Shown here piece after piece: positions 1-10,187 of a DNA stretch of 64,000 bases. Position 1 is the first letter of the stretch, and each line of letters begins with the position of its first letter. The notes below the pieces were generated by a model that was not told the DNA's origin, did no database searches, and saw nothing but the letters and a program-made list of their open reading frames with translations. The DNA comes from Zelopaecilomyces penicillatus (taxonomy: Eukaryota > Ascomycota > Sordariomycetes > Hypocreales > Pseudodiploosporaceae). A program made the translations under genes and the position numbers. The stretch is taken from NCBI GenBank assembly GCA_005765155.1, contig VCCP01000007.1, positions 1,877,501-1,941,500 on the forward strand. Direction: 5' to 3'.

Positions 1-1266
1 CAGCCAATTGTCGTTATTGCGCGGCATTTGATGTTTTTAAACACAGTATATATTTGATTCGACCATGAAACAACATACTCCACATCCATGTTGATTTGGA
101 AAACAATGAGTGCTGCGATGGAACAAGGCAATCATGTCAGCCAAGGAATAGTAAAACAACTAGAAACAGGTTGACAAAATCCAGGGTATAAAGAACCGAA
201 ACTTGGATCAGGGCCAGAACACGCAATCCGATTGTGAAAAGGCGGCAGCAGAGCTTCGTTCTTGGCTGGTTGGTCTTGGCTCTGCTATACACGGCTGCAG
301 CGGCACATTTATCTGGAGCACCCCTGGTAACCTTTTTGCTGTTTGTGATGGAACGGCCAAGGCAATTTGCGGGGAGTGAAGGAAGCAAAACGAATGGAGG
401 GGGCAAAAACAGACAATAACATGACCTTTCATTCATACTGTGTGTCAACCGATGAGTTTATCATTGCCCCAATCGCCCATCGTCCGTATGCGGGTTTTCT
501 CCCCTCCAACAACCAGGGATTCGTCATCACTCGTCATGATACCGTAATAGGGCGAGTGTTGCAAGTACCTTTTCGCGCGCTCGCCGGCCGGCGCACCGGA
601 CTTGCTTCCATTCTTTTTACCGGAGGATTGTCCCATTGGAACGGCCCCTCCAAACCGCGTGCGGACATGCTGCACCTGTGGTTGGGCGCGCGGACTCGTC
701 CGAGGGTGTGAAGGCCATCTAAATTATTGTGGCTCTCCTTGTTTGTTTTGTGTGAGTGTGTGAGTGAGTGTGAAGTATGTGTTTGGGCTTTCCCGGTATT
801 TCTCTACATGATGGTGGCCTCGTATTTTTTTTGGTTCCCTCTAGAGGACGCCAAGTTTGTTTTGGTTATTGGGCTCGGATCGGCCGCCTCATCGGCTGAG
901 GCGGAGGACGGGGGAGGGGAAGGTTCATAACGTCAAAGATTTAGATTGGACTGTTCTCGGCAGAAGGCGAGTCTCTAATACTCAGCTGAACGGGATTGGG
1001 AACGAGGAGAGAGAGAAGGGAGAGTGGAGACATTGGTTTCCTCTTGTATTCAAAAGAAGGACGTCTCGCTCATTCCAATTCTGATTTATACACACACTTT
1101 GGAACGCCTTTCACTCGACAAAAAAGCCAACTCGCCATACATAGTAAGGCATCCCATCGTTCATCTTCAAAGCCACCAAATCCTCGACAAGAGAGGGAGA
1201 GAGAGTTTCTTTGCTATTTCTTCTCTTTTTTTTCGCCCGTTTATATATAAAAACTTCCCTACCACC
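1..1266. other. Intergenic; 5' flank of the GPI-type protein gene
   Basis: I see no convincing gene here. Open frames are short, overlap on both strands and have no recognisable domain. The last 200 bases are rich in CT and AGAG tracts, as in fungal core promoters. A TATATATAA stretch lies at about 1242-1250, immediately upstream of the start codon at 1267, and the context accaccATG is a good initiation site. Confidence 0.5.
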
Positions 1267-1779
1267 ATGAAGTTCGGACTGTCTGCTCTCCTCTTCGGAG
1301 GGGCGAGCGCCATGCACCTCGCCGACCTTGATGCTCGAGACATCTTCGAGCGCCAGGACACCACCGTCGCCTCTTCGACGGCCACCGTGATCCAGACGGC
1401 CGTCTCTACGGCTACTGTGGTTCAAACTACGACATTGCCATCGACTACTACGATTGGCGTTACAACTGCCACTGTCACTTCAACAAGCGCCGTCACGCAA
1501 ACCGTGACTTCATCTGTGACTCCAGGAACAGGTACTACTAGCAGCGGTACTGGCACTGCTACTGGAACTGCAACCGGCACCGGAGGCGGCGGCGGCGGCG
1601 GCGGCGGTGGGGGTGCAACTACCGGAGGCGGTGGTAGCGGTGGCGGCGGCACCGGAGGTGGTGGTGGTGCCGGTGGTGGTACGCAGACTTCTGCACCGGC
1701 GGGCAATGCGGCTGCTACAGCTCACGCGGTCAACTTGGCCCCCATTGTCGGACTGGCAGCTGCTATGTTGATCATCTAA
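1267..1779 (+). CDS. Small secreted Ser/Thr/Gly-rich cell wall protein, probably GPI-anchored
   Basis: This single-exon gene encodes 170 residues. The start at 1267 is preferred over an upstream in-frame codon because it is followed directly by a secretion signal (MKFGLSALLFGGASAMHLAD, residues 1-20) and sits in an accaccATG context. A Val/Thr/Ser-rich stalk (about residues 40-100) suited to O-mannosylation follows. Next comes an almost pure glycine tract (about 105-145) encoded by GGC/GGT runs. The protein ends in a hydrophobic tail (APIVGLAAAMLII) preceded by small residues (GNAAATA) that fit a GPI omega site. From the architecture I infer a wall or plasma-membrane mannoprotein, but there is no catalytic domain and I recognise no named family. 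The glycine tract is a slippage-prone repeat, so allele length probably varies. Confidence 0.8.
   Translation: MKFGLSALLFGGASAMHLADLDARDIFERQDTTVASSTATVIQTAVSTATVVQTTTLPSTTTIGVTTATVTSTSAVTQTVTSSVTPGTGTTSSGTGTATGTATGTGGGGGGGGGGGATTGGGGSGGGGTGGGGGAGGGTQTSAPAGNAAATAHAVNLAPIVGLAAAMLII
1583..1680 (+). repeat. GGC/GGT trinucleotide tract encoding polyglycine
   Basis: Near-perfect GGC repeats followed by interrupted GGT/GGC codons inside the preceding gene give the Gly-rich block. This is a coding microsatellite. Confidence 0.85.
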
Positions 1780-3044
1780 TTCAGGTCAATTTTTCATCAA
1801 TCTGTATCACTGTTCAATTACTTGGGGGTAGGAAGAGAAGCATAAAGAGGCAGAAAATCACATAGGAGGATGTTGATGGTTCGAGGCTACGCTCCTTCAC
1901 TGTGTGGACATTGAATTGGGGATGCAATTGAGGGTGGGATTTAATTGTAATAATTTCAGTATTCACTGAGTTTGTCAATACATTTGTTTCCTTGACACTG
2001 GTCTTGAATTGTTAAAGTGCTCTCTTGTTGTTTCGAAAAATATGGTTGAGTAATGGCATTGAAATGAATGGCTAATTCTAATTGGTAAGTAAAGAATCTT
2101 TGCTATGGATGTGTAAAATTTAGCATGCAAATTGATTAGGATTGGGTAGCGGCCAGATACATCTCGGTCTGGTGGGCTGTTGAGCCGGTAAGTTGATTAC
2201 CTTCCACAGTCATTGTGCAACGTTTCTCATACCTCAATGCTGAGCAATTGAATTGCATAGTTCGATTACCAATTCGGAGATAAGCAAGGGGAACTCTGAC
2301 AAACCAGATTCCTGTATAGACATTGGAGCAAAACTGAAAATGCCGAATTTCAACACACCATCACCCCCAAAAGCCGAGATGAGTTTGAGCTTCGATGGGC
2401 CTCTCATGAAATGACCGATCCTGGTGCCTAATGGGTTTTTTGGAACTTCAAATCTCCACCTATTCCTGCATCCTTTCGCGTTTCATACTTTTTAGGCAAC
2501 CGCCATTTTCCGTCTACATCCCAAAATCAGGCATCCATTTTCCAAAGGCCCGCACCCTGGCTCGATCTGGAAATTCATTATACGTCTTGATGTTATGTTG
2601 TCTTTTATCGAAGTAATTATGCAGCGGAATTTGGGCTAGTGCACTTTTAGCTTGCTTCATTTTGGTGACTTGTCAACTCAGCGCTTCTAGCTTCTTAAAC
2701 GGACGCTTCTGTAATGTGTTTGCTGGGGTTCATGGCCATCCAGACTACATCGCAGCCCTGTGCGAAGGATCATCCCACTGCGGGGCGCCATCCCTCTTCG
2801 ACGATGGAAGGATATTGTGTGTATAAGGAACTACGAGAATATTGATGGGAAATCTGGCCTCTTGCTGTTGGTTTGGTGAGCGAAACTGGAGGGTCTGAAT
2901 TATTTAAAGACAATGGTCTGACGTCTTCTCAATATATATTATGTCCAGCATTGATTGAGACTTATATCTTGACGATACCGGTGAGCAAACAATTTGTTTC
3001 AACAAATTCAAGATTCTAAAAACACAAAACATCATCAAACTACA
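1780..3044. other. Intergenic, between the wall protein and the acetyltransferase
   Basis: AT-richer than the flanking coding DNA, with only short frames and no recognised domain. The right end (about 2930-3040) is probably the promoter and leader of the acetyltransferase: an AT-rich tatatatt stretch at about 2933 lies 110 bases before the start codon. Confidence 0.5.
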
Positions 3045-3806
3045 ATGACTTCATACCAATTAATCCCGAAATGCACCGTCAATGATGCCGCCACCCTCGC
3101 CGAGAACAACATGTCCGCATTCTGGCCACTCACCTGGTGGAACATCATGTGGGTAAACAGAACCCTCGAGTCCCTCATCGCCGCCGCCGCGATGCGCCTA
3201 CCAGACAGACTACTCGCGGGACGTGAAGTACGTCGTCACCAGATGGTCGTCGATCCCACGACAGGCAGCGCTGTTGGCTACGCGCGCTGGATTCTCCCAG
3301 AATCTCATGCCGACCAGTGGCTTGAGGCGCAGACGCCTAATGTCAGCGACGAAGAGAGCAAGCGGTACCGTGAGAGTTTCGCCCAAGCTGATTTTACGAC
3401 TCGGAAAGACATGGATTCCATTGATGATCCGGTTCATGTCATGATGGAGAAACATGCCCCCAAAAAGCCCCATATCAGTAAGTGAACCCCCATTCGCACA
3501 TGATAGCAACGTAGTTTTCCACGAAACACTATGTACTAACCTTTTTCCTCTGCAGAACTCGACTTCCTCTGTGCTAACCCAGCCCATCAGAGGCGTGGTA
3601 TTGCCAGCATGTTGGTCAAGTCTGGTATTGAGCAGGCGGACAAGCTCGGACTAGACATCTTCCTCGTCGCCATGGGAGGCAACGCCTTGGGAATGTATAA
3701 GCAGCATGGGTTTGAGCAATTGGATGGGCTTGTGCAGGATCTCAAGCCCTGGGGGGCTGAGGGTGTCTATGAAACGTATATTCTGGTCAAGCATCCTTCC
3801 ATGTAG
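3045..3806 (+). CDS. GNAT-family N-acetyltransferase
   Basis: Two exons, 3045-3477 and 3556-3806, are joined by a 78-nt intron with a GTAAGT donor and a TGCAG acceptor. The product is 227 residues. GNAT enzymes transfer an acetyl group from acetyl-CoA to an amine. The second exon carries motif A: beta-4 LDFLCANPAHQ, then the pyrophosphate-binding loop Q-R-R-G-I-A, then helix MLVKSGIEQA. Motif B follows (LFLVAMGGNALGMYKQHGFE, approximate), with the usual Y-x-x-x-G-F pattern. The N-terminal part has a Trp-rich segment (FWPLTWWNIMWVNRT) seen in fungal relatives. The substrate is unknown; fungal members of this shape often stand alone as detoxification or secondary-metabolite acetyltransferases. 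An AATAAA signal lies at 3909-3914. The splice junction restores an unbroken motif A, so the gene model is well supported. Confidence 0.88.
3478..3555 (+). other. Spliceosomal intron of the acetyltransferase
   Basis: GTAAGT donor, an upstream ctaac branch-like sequence and a pyrimidine-rich ctttttcctctgcag acceptor. Removing it restores the GNAT motif A frame. Confidence 0.85.
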
Positions 3807-4578
3807 ACATGGTGTGGGTATGTCGATTGGAAGTATCTGTTGTGTCAAGCTTGTATTTTGGTCAATGGGCAGGGAATGGGGGGGACGCAATGTGTGCAAT
3901 GTCAATTTAATAAAATGCATTGTCTTCTTTTTGAGAGCTTCCTCTCGTCATCTACCCAACTCGAGACTCCCTTGGCTGAATGACAAGCATTCGCAGTGGA
4001 CAACAACGCTTCTCGTCCCCTGTCTGTGAGCCGCATACTTCAAGCTCACGTGGATTTGGTGCCATGCGAGTGTAAACAATATGTGGATGCCACGGCTTTA
4101 ATTGCGAGCCCATCTACCATGAGATAATCTCATCGCCTTCAAATAGACAGACAGATTGTCGCGGCTAGTAAAGTTCTGACACTAATCAATCTAGAGGGTA
4201 CCGCAACCATTGATTAATGGCGGAAATAACTACATTCCACTCAATAGTCAGGCATAGAGAGAATGTCGTAGGAGAGAAAAGATATCGCGATAGAGGCGCG
4301 TATATAAAGCATCATGTGGGCCTCTGCACAATGCGCTTTGATTCGTAGTCAGATGTATTGTTCAGCGCTAGCCTTAATAAGGCAGCATTTCGTGCCCCAC
4401 CTGACGGATTGGGGAATCGCAATTTCAGAACCGTTTCCCAACGAGCATATTTCGTAGATTCTCATTCGTCGCTCAATATATCTCTAAACTTCGAGACTTC
4501 AACCTCTATTCATGAAAACCATCCTTTCACACACCCAACCTACCAGCTGGCCAGCTTTCTCTCTCCTCACCCACACTC
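3807..4578. other. Intergenic with the ankyrin gene promoter
   Basis: Holds the 3' end of the acetyltransferase transcript and the promoter of the ankyrin gene. A TATATAAAG box is at 4301-4309, about 275 bases before the ankyrin start codon, implying a leader of roughly 240 bases. A frame running through the leader begins without ATG and is probably not translated. Confidence 0.5.
4301..4309 (+). promoter_or_regulatory. TATA box of the ankyrin-repeat gene
   Basis: TATATAAAG, the only canonical TATA motif in the intergenic stretch. The distance to the start codon (about 270 bases) allows for a normal fungal leader. Confidence 0.5.
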
Positions 4579-7500
4579 ATGGGCGGCCGCAGCAAGCGTC
4601 GTAGGCGCTGCAGCCGCCAAGGGCCCAGCGTTAAGCAGGTTTCGGCATGGCTGGAGCTATTACTGTCACCAGAGCTGAATCGCGATCCGGAGGAATACTA
4701 CTGTGAACAGCGCCTCAAGTTATCATGGCGGGCCAGAAACCCAGAGTACTCCAAAGCCGCAGTTATGTGGCCTGAAGGGGCCAGGGAACACTGGGACGAG
4801 GTCAAGGAGCTGGTGTATAAGCTCTTTGCCGCCGACGGCACCACCAATTTCAACTTCGTTCACTGGGTTCTCGAGTATGCTCGAGGATCTTTTCCCTTTC
4901 TCTTTGGCATCTCGCCGTTGGGTATCAAGTCGTGCCGCTCCACGGCAGCGATCTGTAACGCAGCATCCCTCATCAGTCTCACAGAGGATCTTTGCCGGGC
5001 CAGGTTGACACCCTTGCACATGGCCGCCATGTTTGGCTTCCCTGACTTGTGCAAAATGCTTCTCAGTCAAGGGGCGGAAGTTAACAGTATGGGCCTTTTT
5101 GGGAGCCCTCTTTATTTCGCCCTTGTTGGATCCTATGTCCTATCATTTGGCACCAGCCCTACCACTCGAGATGATACGTTGCAGCGTGACGCAATCAGCG
5201 GCCGTGGCGAGGTAATACCCATGCTGCTGGATGCTGGGTCTGATTGCACAGTGCTCTACGATCTGTTTAGCAATGAGATGGCCGATGACGACCCCGAGTT
5301 GGTTGAGCAGGTGAATGAGCAGCCATCTTTCGCCGGGCTAGCGTTTTGGGTCTCATCACTCACCGGCAACGAGACCATCTTTGAGCGTATCGTTCAGGGC
5401 GGAGCGGCCCTTGACGCCAATCTACAAGTCATCATTCGAGACGCTCGTTTCTGGGAGTCATGTGCACTAAAAGGTGCGTTACAGCAAACACTTATAAGCG
5501 CAATGGAGTTTGTCATGGTTACGACCGCCGCCTTTCCTACGGATGAAGATGCTGAACTACGTAAAACCGTCTTTGAAAAAATGGACGACTTCTTCGAGGA
5601 TAGGTCTGTTCTTGATGACGTGCTTCGCCATCGCCGTCAGAAGATAGATTCAATTACAGACGAGGAGTTCCCTATGTTAGTGCGGGCAGCTGTCGTCGAG
5701 CAAGAAGAATTTTTTTTTAAGCGACTCCGCTATGATCCTCGTTTTGATCCCGATTTGACAGCCACTCGAAATGGGGATGAGGGTACGATTGCCCACCTAG
5801 CAGTGAGCGGCGATGACATGGCGATCACTCAAGACTTGCTCGACGCGGGGGCCGATTTTACTATTACCGACAGCGAGGGCCGCACACCCATCATGCTCTG
5901 TGTACGCCTTGAGCTTCTTACTCTGATTTATCTTGTATACAGGGTTTCGATTTCTGATGTTGACAACGGAGGACGTAACATGTGGCACTATGCCGCAGCT
6001 AATAATGACAAGCATGTCGTAAGGTGGCTGATCGAGTACGATAAAGACATGGCGAAAAACCTGGCAACAGTAACGCGAGCCGGTCGGACTCCCCTGGATG
6101 AAGCTCTTTTGTTTATTGAAGAGTTAAAAAACGATGTTGCGGCATGGACATTTGGTACTGCGACATCAGATTGCCTATGCTTGCTTTTGGAAGCGGGTGC
6201 CAAGTGCTCCAAAGAGCCCTCCGCAATGGTCACTTCTCACCTGGCCGTGGCATGGGGTGAGTTGCATCCGGTAGAGCTCATGGTTCAGAATGGCAACTAC
6301 TTTCAAGACATTGATGCCAACGGCAACACGGCACTGCATCATCTGAACGTGGCGGCAACCCAAGAGATGGTGACGTTACTGAAGGTACACTGCGATGGAT
6401 TGCCCATTTATAACGATGATGGCAAAACCCCGGCGGAGATGATATTCATCAACACGCAAAACTCTTTCTATCAAGAGTTGGGCCAGTACGAGGTATCAAT
6501 GCACCCTAGCAACCTGACTGTGCTCGAACTGGAAGCATACACCAGCCTTCTAACGCCACAAGTCATTGCATACAAGGACTATCTTGGGCGAGGAGCATGG
6601 GAACGTTTCTGCCACATGGCTTTTGCGATGTTTGAACTTCAGTCTAGCGACGAAAGGCCGCTCACCAAATTCCACGATTCTTTGAGGCAGGCGTCTAGAT
6701 GCCTAATAAAGGTTGGGGCATTGAAAGACTACGAGGCGGAGAAAAAACACTCGGGCATGGCGTGCCTCAAAAGCGAAAAGGACGGCAAAGTTTACTGGAA
6801 TGTCAAAACTAACTCGATTATTTGGGATCTCATGGACTGGGGGGACCCAGATTTGATGACGGCCTTTCTCGCCACGGAGGACGCCGTCATGCTCATGATT
6901 GAAGCGTGGGAAACAGACAGTCTTCTCATGCTTGGTACGCTCATGTACAAGGGCATGGTTAGCACACAGGCCCATGCATTACTGGACAACCGGTCCATTA
7001 TAGAAGTTGCCATGTGTGACGAGCGCGAGGGCTGGGAGGATCGATTTGAAGTGTTCATGGCTGAACTGTGTCACGGGCAGTTTCACTGTCACGTCCAGGA
7101 TGAGGTTTTCAAAGGCATTTTATCCGCGGGAAATGCCTCGCGACTCCCTAAGCTAGACCGGCTCCTAGACATGGGGATGTGGCCCGATCCGCAGCCGAAG
7201 TCTACACGCGGCATCCGTGATTTCTACTTACCCCATTGCATGTATGACCAGCACAACAACGACGTCGCTCGCCTGCTGTTAGCTGCCGGTGCCAACCCTA
7301 TGCTCGGCTACGAAGGCCACAACGCGCTCATGGTGGCCGCCTCGACAGGAAACGTAGGAATGATTCCCGCTCTCATCAAGGCAGTACCCAAAGACTTCGA
7401 CGACTGGTTCTTTACCTTTCAGCAACCTAACAGTCTACCTGCGAACCTCCTCCAGATGACAGCGGAGGACGGCGCCTATGAGATCTTGAGCATCCTCCTA

Positions 7501-7854
7501 GACCGAACTCCGCTCAAGCAAAACGTAGACACGAAAGCGCCGGGTAGTGTCTTGACGGCGGCGCAATGGGCTATTGCGGGAAACTGGGCGCGGTGTCTAG
7601 AGCTCCTGCATTTACATGGAGCGGATATCAAGTCGCGTATCGTAGGCGAAGACAAGAAGCCACACCCTAATGATTACTACACGTTGGAGGATGGGTGGAC
7701 ACCAGTCCGGTTCGCGATGGAGAATACGGCGTATGAGTCGTTGCGGTACTTGGTCCAGCATGGTGATGTGAGCAATGATGACATTGTGCGTGCCTATGAG
7801 ATGGATGATGAGGCTATATTGGCGGAGCTGAGGGAGTGTGGGCATATAGAGTGA
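4579..7854 (+). CDS. Large ankyrin-repeat protein
   Basis: An uninterrupted 1091-residue frame starting at its first ATG. Ankyrin signatures occur in separate groups: about residues 140-185 (TPLHMAAMFGFPDLCKMLLSQ), about 213-230 (GEVIPMLLDAGSD), about 400-450 (GTIAHLAVSGDD...LLDAGADFTITDSEGRTP), about 465-490 (WHYAAANNDKHVVRWLIEYD), about 500-620 (three degenerate repeats including NGNTALHHLN and DGKTPAEMI) and about 893-1070 (VARLLLAAGANP, NALMVAASTGNVG, LELLHLHGADIK). The middle (about 640-880) has no ankyrin consensus and no enzyme or F-box motif that I recognise. I infer an intracellular protein-protein interaction scaffold. Stand-alone ankyrin proteins of about 1000 residues are common and highly variable in filamentous fungi. 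The N-terminus is basic (GGRSKRRRRC), which may be a nuclear signal. No partner gene is adjacent, so the specific role is unknown. Confidence 0.88.
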   Translation: MGGRSKRRRRCSRQGPSVKQVSAWLELLLSPELNRDPEEYYCEQRLKLSWRARNPEYSKAAVMWPEGAREHWDEVKELVYKLFAADGTTNFNFVHWVLEYARGSFPFLFGISPLGIKSCRSTAAICNAASLISLTEDLCRARLTPLHMAAMFGFPDLCKMLLSQGAEVNSMGLFGSPLYFALVGSYVLSFGTSPTTRDDTLQRDAISGRGEVIPMLLDAGSDCTVLYDLFSNEMADDDPELVEQVNEQPSFAGLAFWVSSLTGNETIFERIVQGGAALDANLQVIIRDARFWESCALKGALQQTLISAMEFVMVTTAAFPTDEDAELRKTVFEKMDDFFEDRSVLDDVLRHRRQKIDSITDEEFPMLVRAAVVEQEEFFFKRLRYDPRFDPDLTATRNGDEGTIAHLAVSGDDMAITQDLLDAGADFTITDSEGRTPIMLCVRLELLTLIYLVYRVSISDVDNGGRNMWHYAAANNDKHVVRWLIEYDKDMAKNLATVTRAGRTPLDEALLFIEELKNDVAAWTFGTATSDCLCLLLEAGAKCSKEPSAMVTSHLAVAWGELHPVELMVQNGNYFQDIDANGNTALHHLNVAATQEMVTLLKVHCDGLPIYNDDGKTPAEMIFINTQNSFYQELGQYEVSMHPSNLTVLELEAYTSLLTPQVIAYKDYLGRGAWERFCHMAFAMFELQSSDERPLTKFHDSLRQASRCLIKVGALKDYEAEKKHSGMACLKSEKDGKVYWNVKTNSIIWDLMDWGDPDLMTAFLATEDAVMLMIEAWETDSLLMLGTLMYKGMVSTQAHALLDNRSIIEVAMCDEREGWEDRFEVFMAELCHGQFHCHVQDEVFKGILSAGNASRLPKLDRLLDMGMWPDPQPKSTRGIRDFYLPHCMYDQHNNDVARLLLAAGANPMLGYEGHNALMVAASTGNVGMIPALIKAVPKDFDDWFFTFQQPNSLPANLLQMTAEDGAYEILSILLDRTPLKQNVDTKAPGSVLTAAQWAIAGNWARCLELLHLHGADIKSRIVGEDKKPHPNDYYTLEDGWTPVRFAMENTAYESLRYLVQHGDVSNDDIVRAYEMDDEAILAELRECGHIE

Positions 7855-9112
7855 TGTTTTTCACTTCTTCTGGCAAGCTGGAAATACCCTTTAATTTGGA
7901 TACTTGGTAAGAGAGGTTGGCTTTTTTCTTTTTTGGAGAATGTATTATATCTTGGATAGCAGGAGGGAGGGCGCTGCCCCCTGATTATGCGAGGCGTTGG
8001 CGAGCTTGGCCTTCTTTTTTATTTGGGGTATTGGGATTGTTTAAAAACATATAATAATTCGATATACAAGATTGATAAGAGAGCGCAATTTAATTGAGAT
8101 TACCACTGAAATAAGATATTTTGAGATGTTGTCTCTAAAGATGGTGATGTCGTCTGTGTAAGTTTATTGTGAAAGGGGTTAATAGATGGGTGTGTAGGAG
8201 ATGATGTCTGAACTGCCAGATTCTATATAAAGGACATGAGGAAGGAACGCTGCCTGAGTTGTATTGTTATCGTACCTATAAAAAAGGAATTTTCCAAGTT
8301 TACCACGATATCTGCAGACAGTAATGTAAGAATTTCATATACAGTAAACACTATAGAGTAAGTTATTCAACCTGGGCAACCTATAATCTAATATACGGGA
8401 TAGAACTTAAATGAGCTGCTAGTAATGATTCCGGAGTCTATGTTCCACTGCAAAAATTCATTTACTGGCTCCATGCCATGGATTCGATGACGCCACAGCT
8501 GCGGCGCGCCCAACCCCACGCTCTCTGCCAAGGAAGCATCCACTCTGAAGCTCTATGACGGAGCTTCTATTTCCTCCTATATTACCTCTCTGTAGCTGAC
8601 CGGTATCCTCTAGATTATTATTTCGTATTTTAACGTTCAACTCGTAACGCTCTGATGGACCTAACCCAAGAAGCTAAATTGCCATGATCATCCGCCTATG
8701 TACGTACCTAGGTAATGTGAATAAGCTGTGAAAAAGAATCAAAAGGTACATTGGTACCTTGTTCCCTTGCTCTATACCCTGGTAAGCCGTGACGTTATTG
8801 AGGCTCTAGAGCCGCTGGTGTTGTTGAATTTTTTTCTTTTCTTTTCACACTAGTAGAACGCTAGTCTTGTTTCGTAAGCATGACGAGGGGCATTGCGTCG
8901 GGCTGTGAGCTTCGCCTATAGCAACAGACCTCTATGATAACACAGAGTGCTTTCACTTTGTCCAAGTGTCAACAGTTGCAGTATCAAACGAATAGCTCAA
9001 ACATGAGAAACGAGATGTGTAACTTTTTCCATTGCAGGCCTTTTTGCTGTGCGCGTGCGCGTTTAGGATTCCTTTTGATCTTTCCTTGTTCCTCTTTCAC
9101 ATGCTTGCAAGT

Positions 9113-9138
9113 GGGGGGGAGGGGGGGGGGGGGAGGGG
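9113..9138. repeat. Poly-G tract
   Basis: Three guanine runs broken only by two adenines. A G-quadruplex is possible on the plus strand. Confidence 0.85.
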
Positions 9139-9630
9139 ATCATTGTTTTCTGCAAGGGAAAGACGATGCGCTAGCTAGTACAGGCCTAGCTTGGCATTTT
9201 CTTCAAAGGATGAGAAGAAGAGTACACCGTAGTAAGAGTAAGAGAAAGAAAAAGCGAGAACGAGTGAAAAAAAAAGAGCTTCTTCCCGTGTCTCCCGGTC
9301 CCCGCCGAGGCTGCTCTTTGTGTCGCCAGTGACGCACGCACCCCATTCGCTCAAAAGCCCCTGCCCGTTGACTATCAGTAGCCAATCATCAGCTACAGAG
9401 GGGTCGAAAAAAAAACACTGACGTTGGGTCTCCCCCGCCAGAGCCCCGCCCCCTCCAAGGCTTCTCCCAAAGAAGGGCTTGAGGCTTGGTGGGCTTGTCA
9501 GGCTGTTCCCTCAGCTGCCCTGCTTTTGGGGAGGAAGGGAAGGGGGAGCTTCCCAGCAGGGAAGAGAGCTAAGGTGTGCTGCAATGGAAGTGTGTTATAG
9601 CACTCGAGCCCCCCTCATCATGGCATTGGC

Positions 9631-9668
9631 CCAGTGACTGCTGCCAGTGACTGCTGCCAGTGACTTGC
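9631..9668. repeat. 13-bp direct tandem repeat
   Basis: Two perfect copies and one partial copy of ccagtgactgctg in the upstream region of the Pom33-like gene. Confidence 0.8.
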
Positions 9669-9819
9669 TCACCAGCTGGACGATTCTTTCCTGCAATCTG
9701 GCATCTCTTGTCCGTCTATGCTGCGTCTTTTCTGTTTCATGCCCGTGTCTAGTAACTAAGTAGCTGCCTCTTTCCAGTTTCCCACCACAAAAAGCCCCCC
9801 TCCAGCATTTTGCTTCGTC

Positions 9820-9874
9820 CATCATCATCATCATCATCATCATCACCACCGCCATCATCATCATCATCATCCAT
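9820..9874. repeat. CAT trinucleotide microsatellite
   Basis: Eight or more catcat units, a short interruption (accaccgcc), then about six more units, ending about 310 bases before the Pom33-like start codon. Confidence 0.9.
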
Positions 9875-10187
9875 AACAAGTGCTACTCTGCTCAGCTCTG
9901 CTCTCCCAAGTACAGGCTAGCAAAAACCCAAAAGTAGTAGCCCACACAGCCCTGCTGCTGCTGCCGTTACTACTGTGCTGCTCATTAATAATTAGTACCT
10001 GTACACCAGCACCCGCACACGTGTTCGCAACAAGCTTCTCCTCCCACTTTTGCTCGTGTCCGCCCACCCAGAAAGACAAAGACACATACAGACACAGACA
10101 AAACCCAAACCAAAAAAAAAAAAAACACAACCGCAGCACACGACAACCTCTGCAAAGCAACAGGACACACCTTGTGAAACCACAGCT

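Larger units (their letters stand above)
7855..10187. other. Intergenic with simple repeats; promoter and leader of the Pom33-like gene
   Basis: No coding region is supported. It holds a G-run (9113-9138), a 13-base tandem repeat (ccagtgactgctg, nearly three copies, 9631-9668), a CAT/ATG trinucleotide tract (9820-9874) and a CA-rich, A-rich leader (10060-10130) just upstream of the Pom33-like start codon. Long frames over the CAT tract encode only methionine or histidine runs. Confidence 0.5.

Noticed and set aside
4358..4678. Frame overlapping the start of the ankyrin gene
   Set aside because: Begins at a non-ATG codon and runs out of frame into the ankyrin coding sequence; probably leader.
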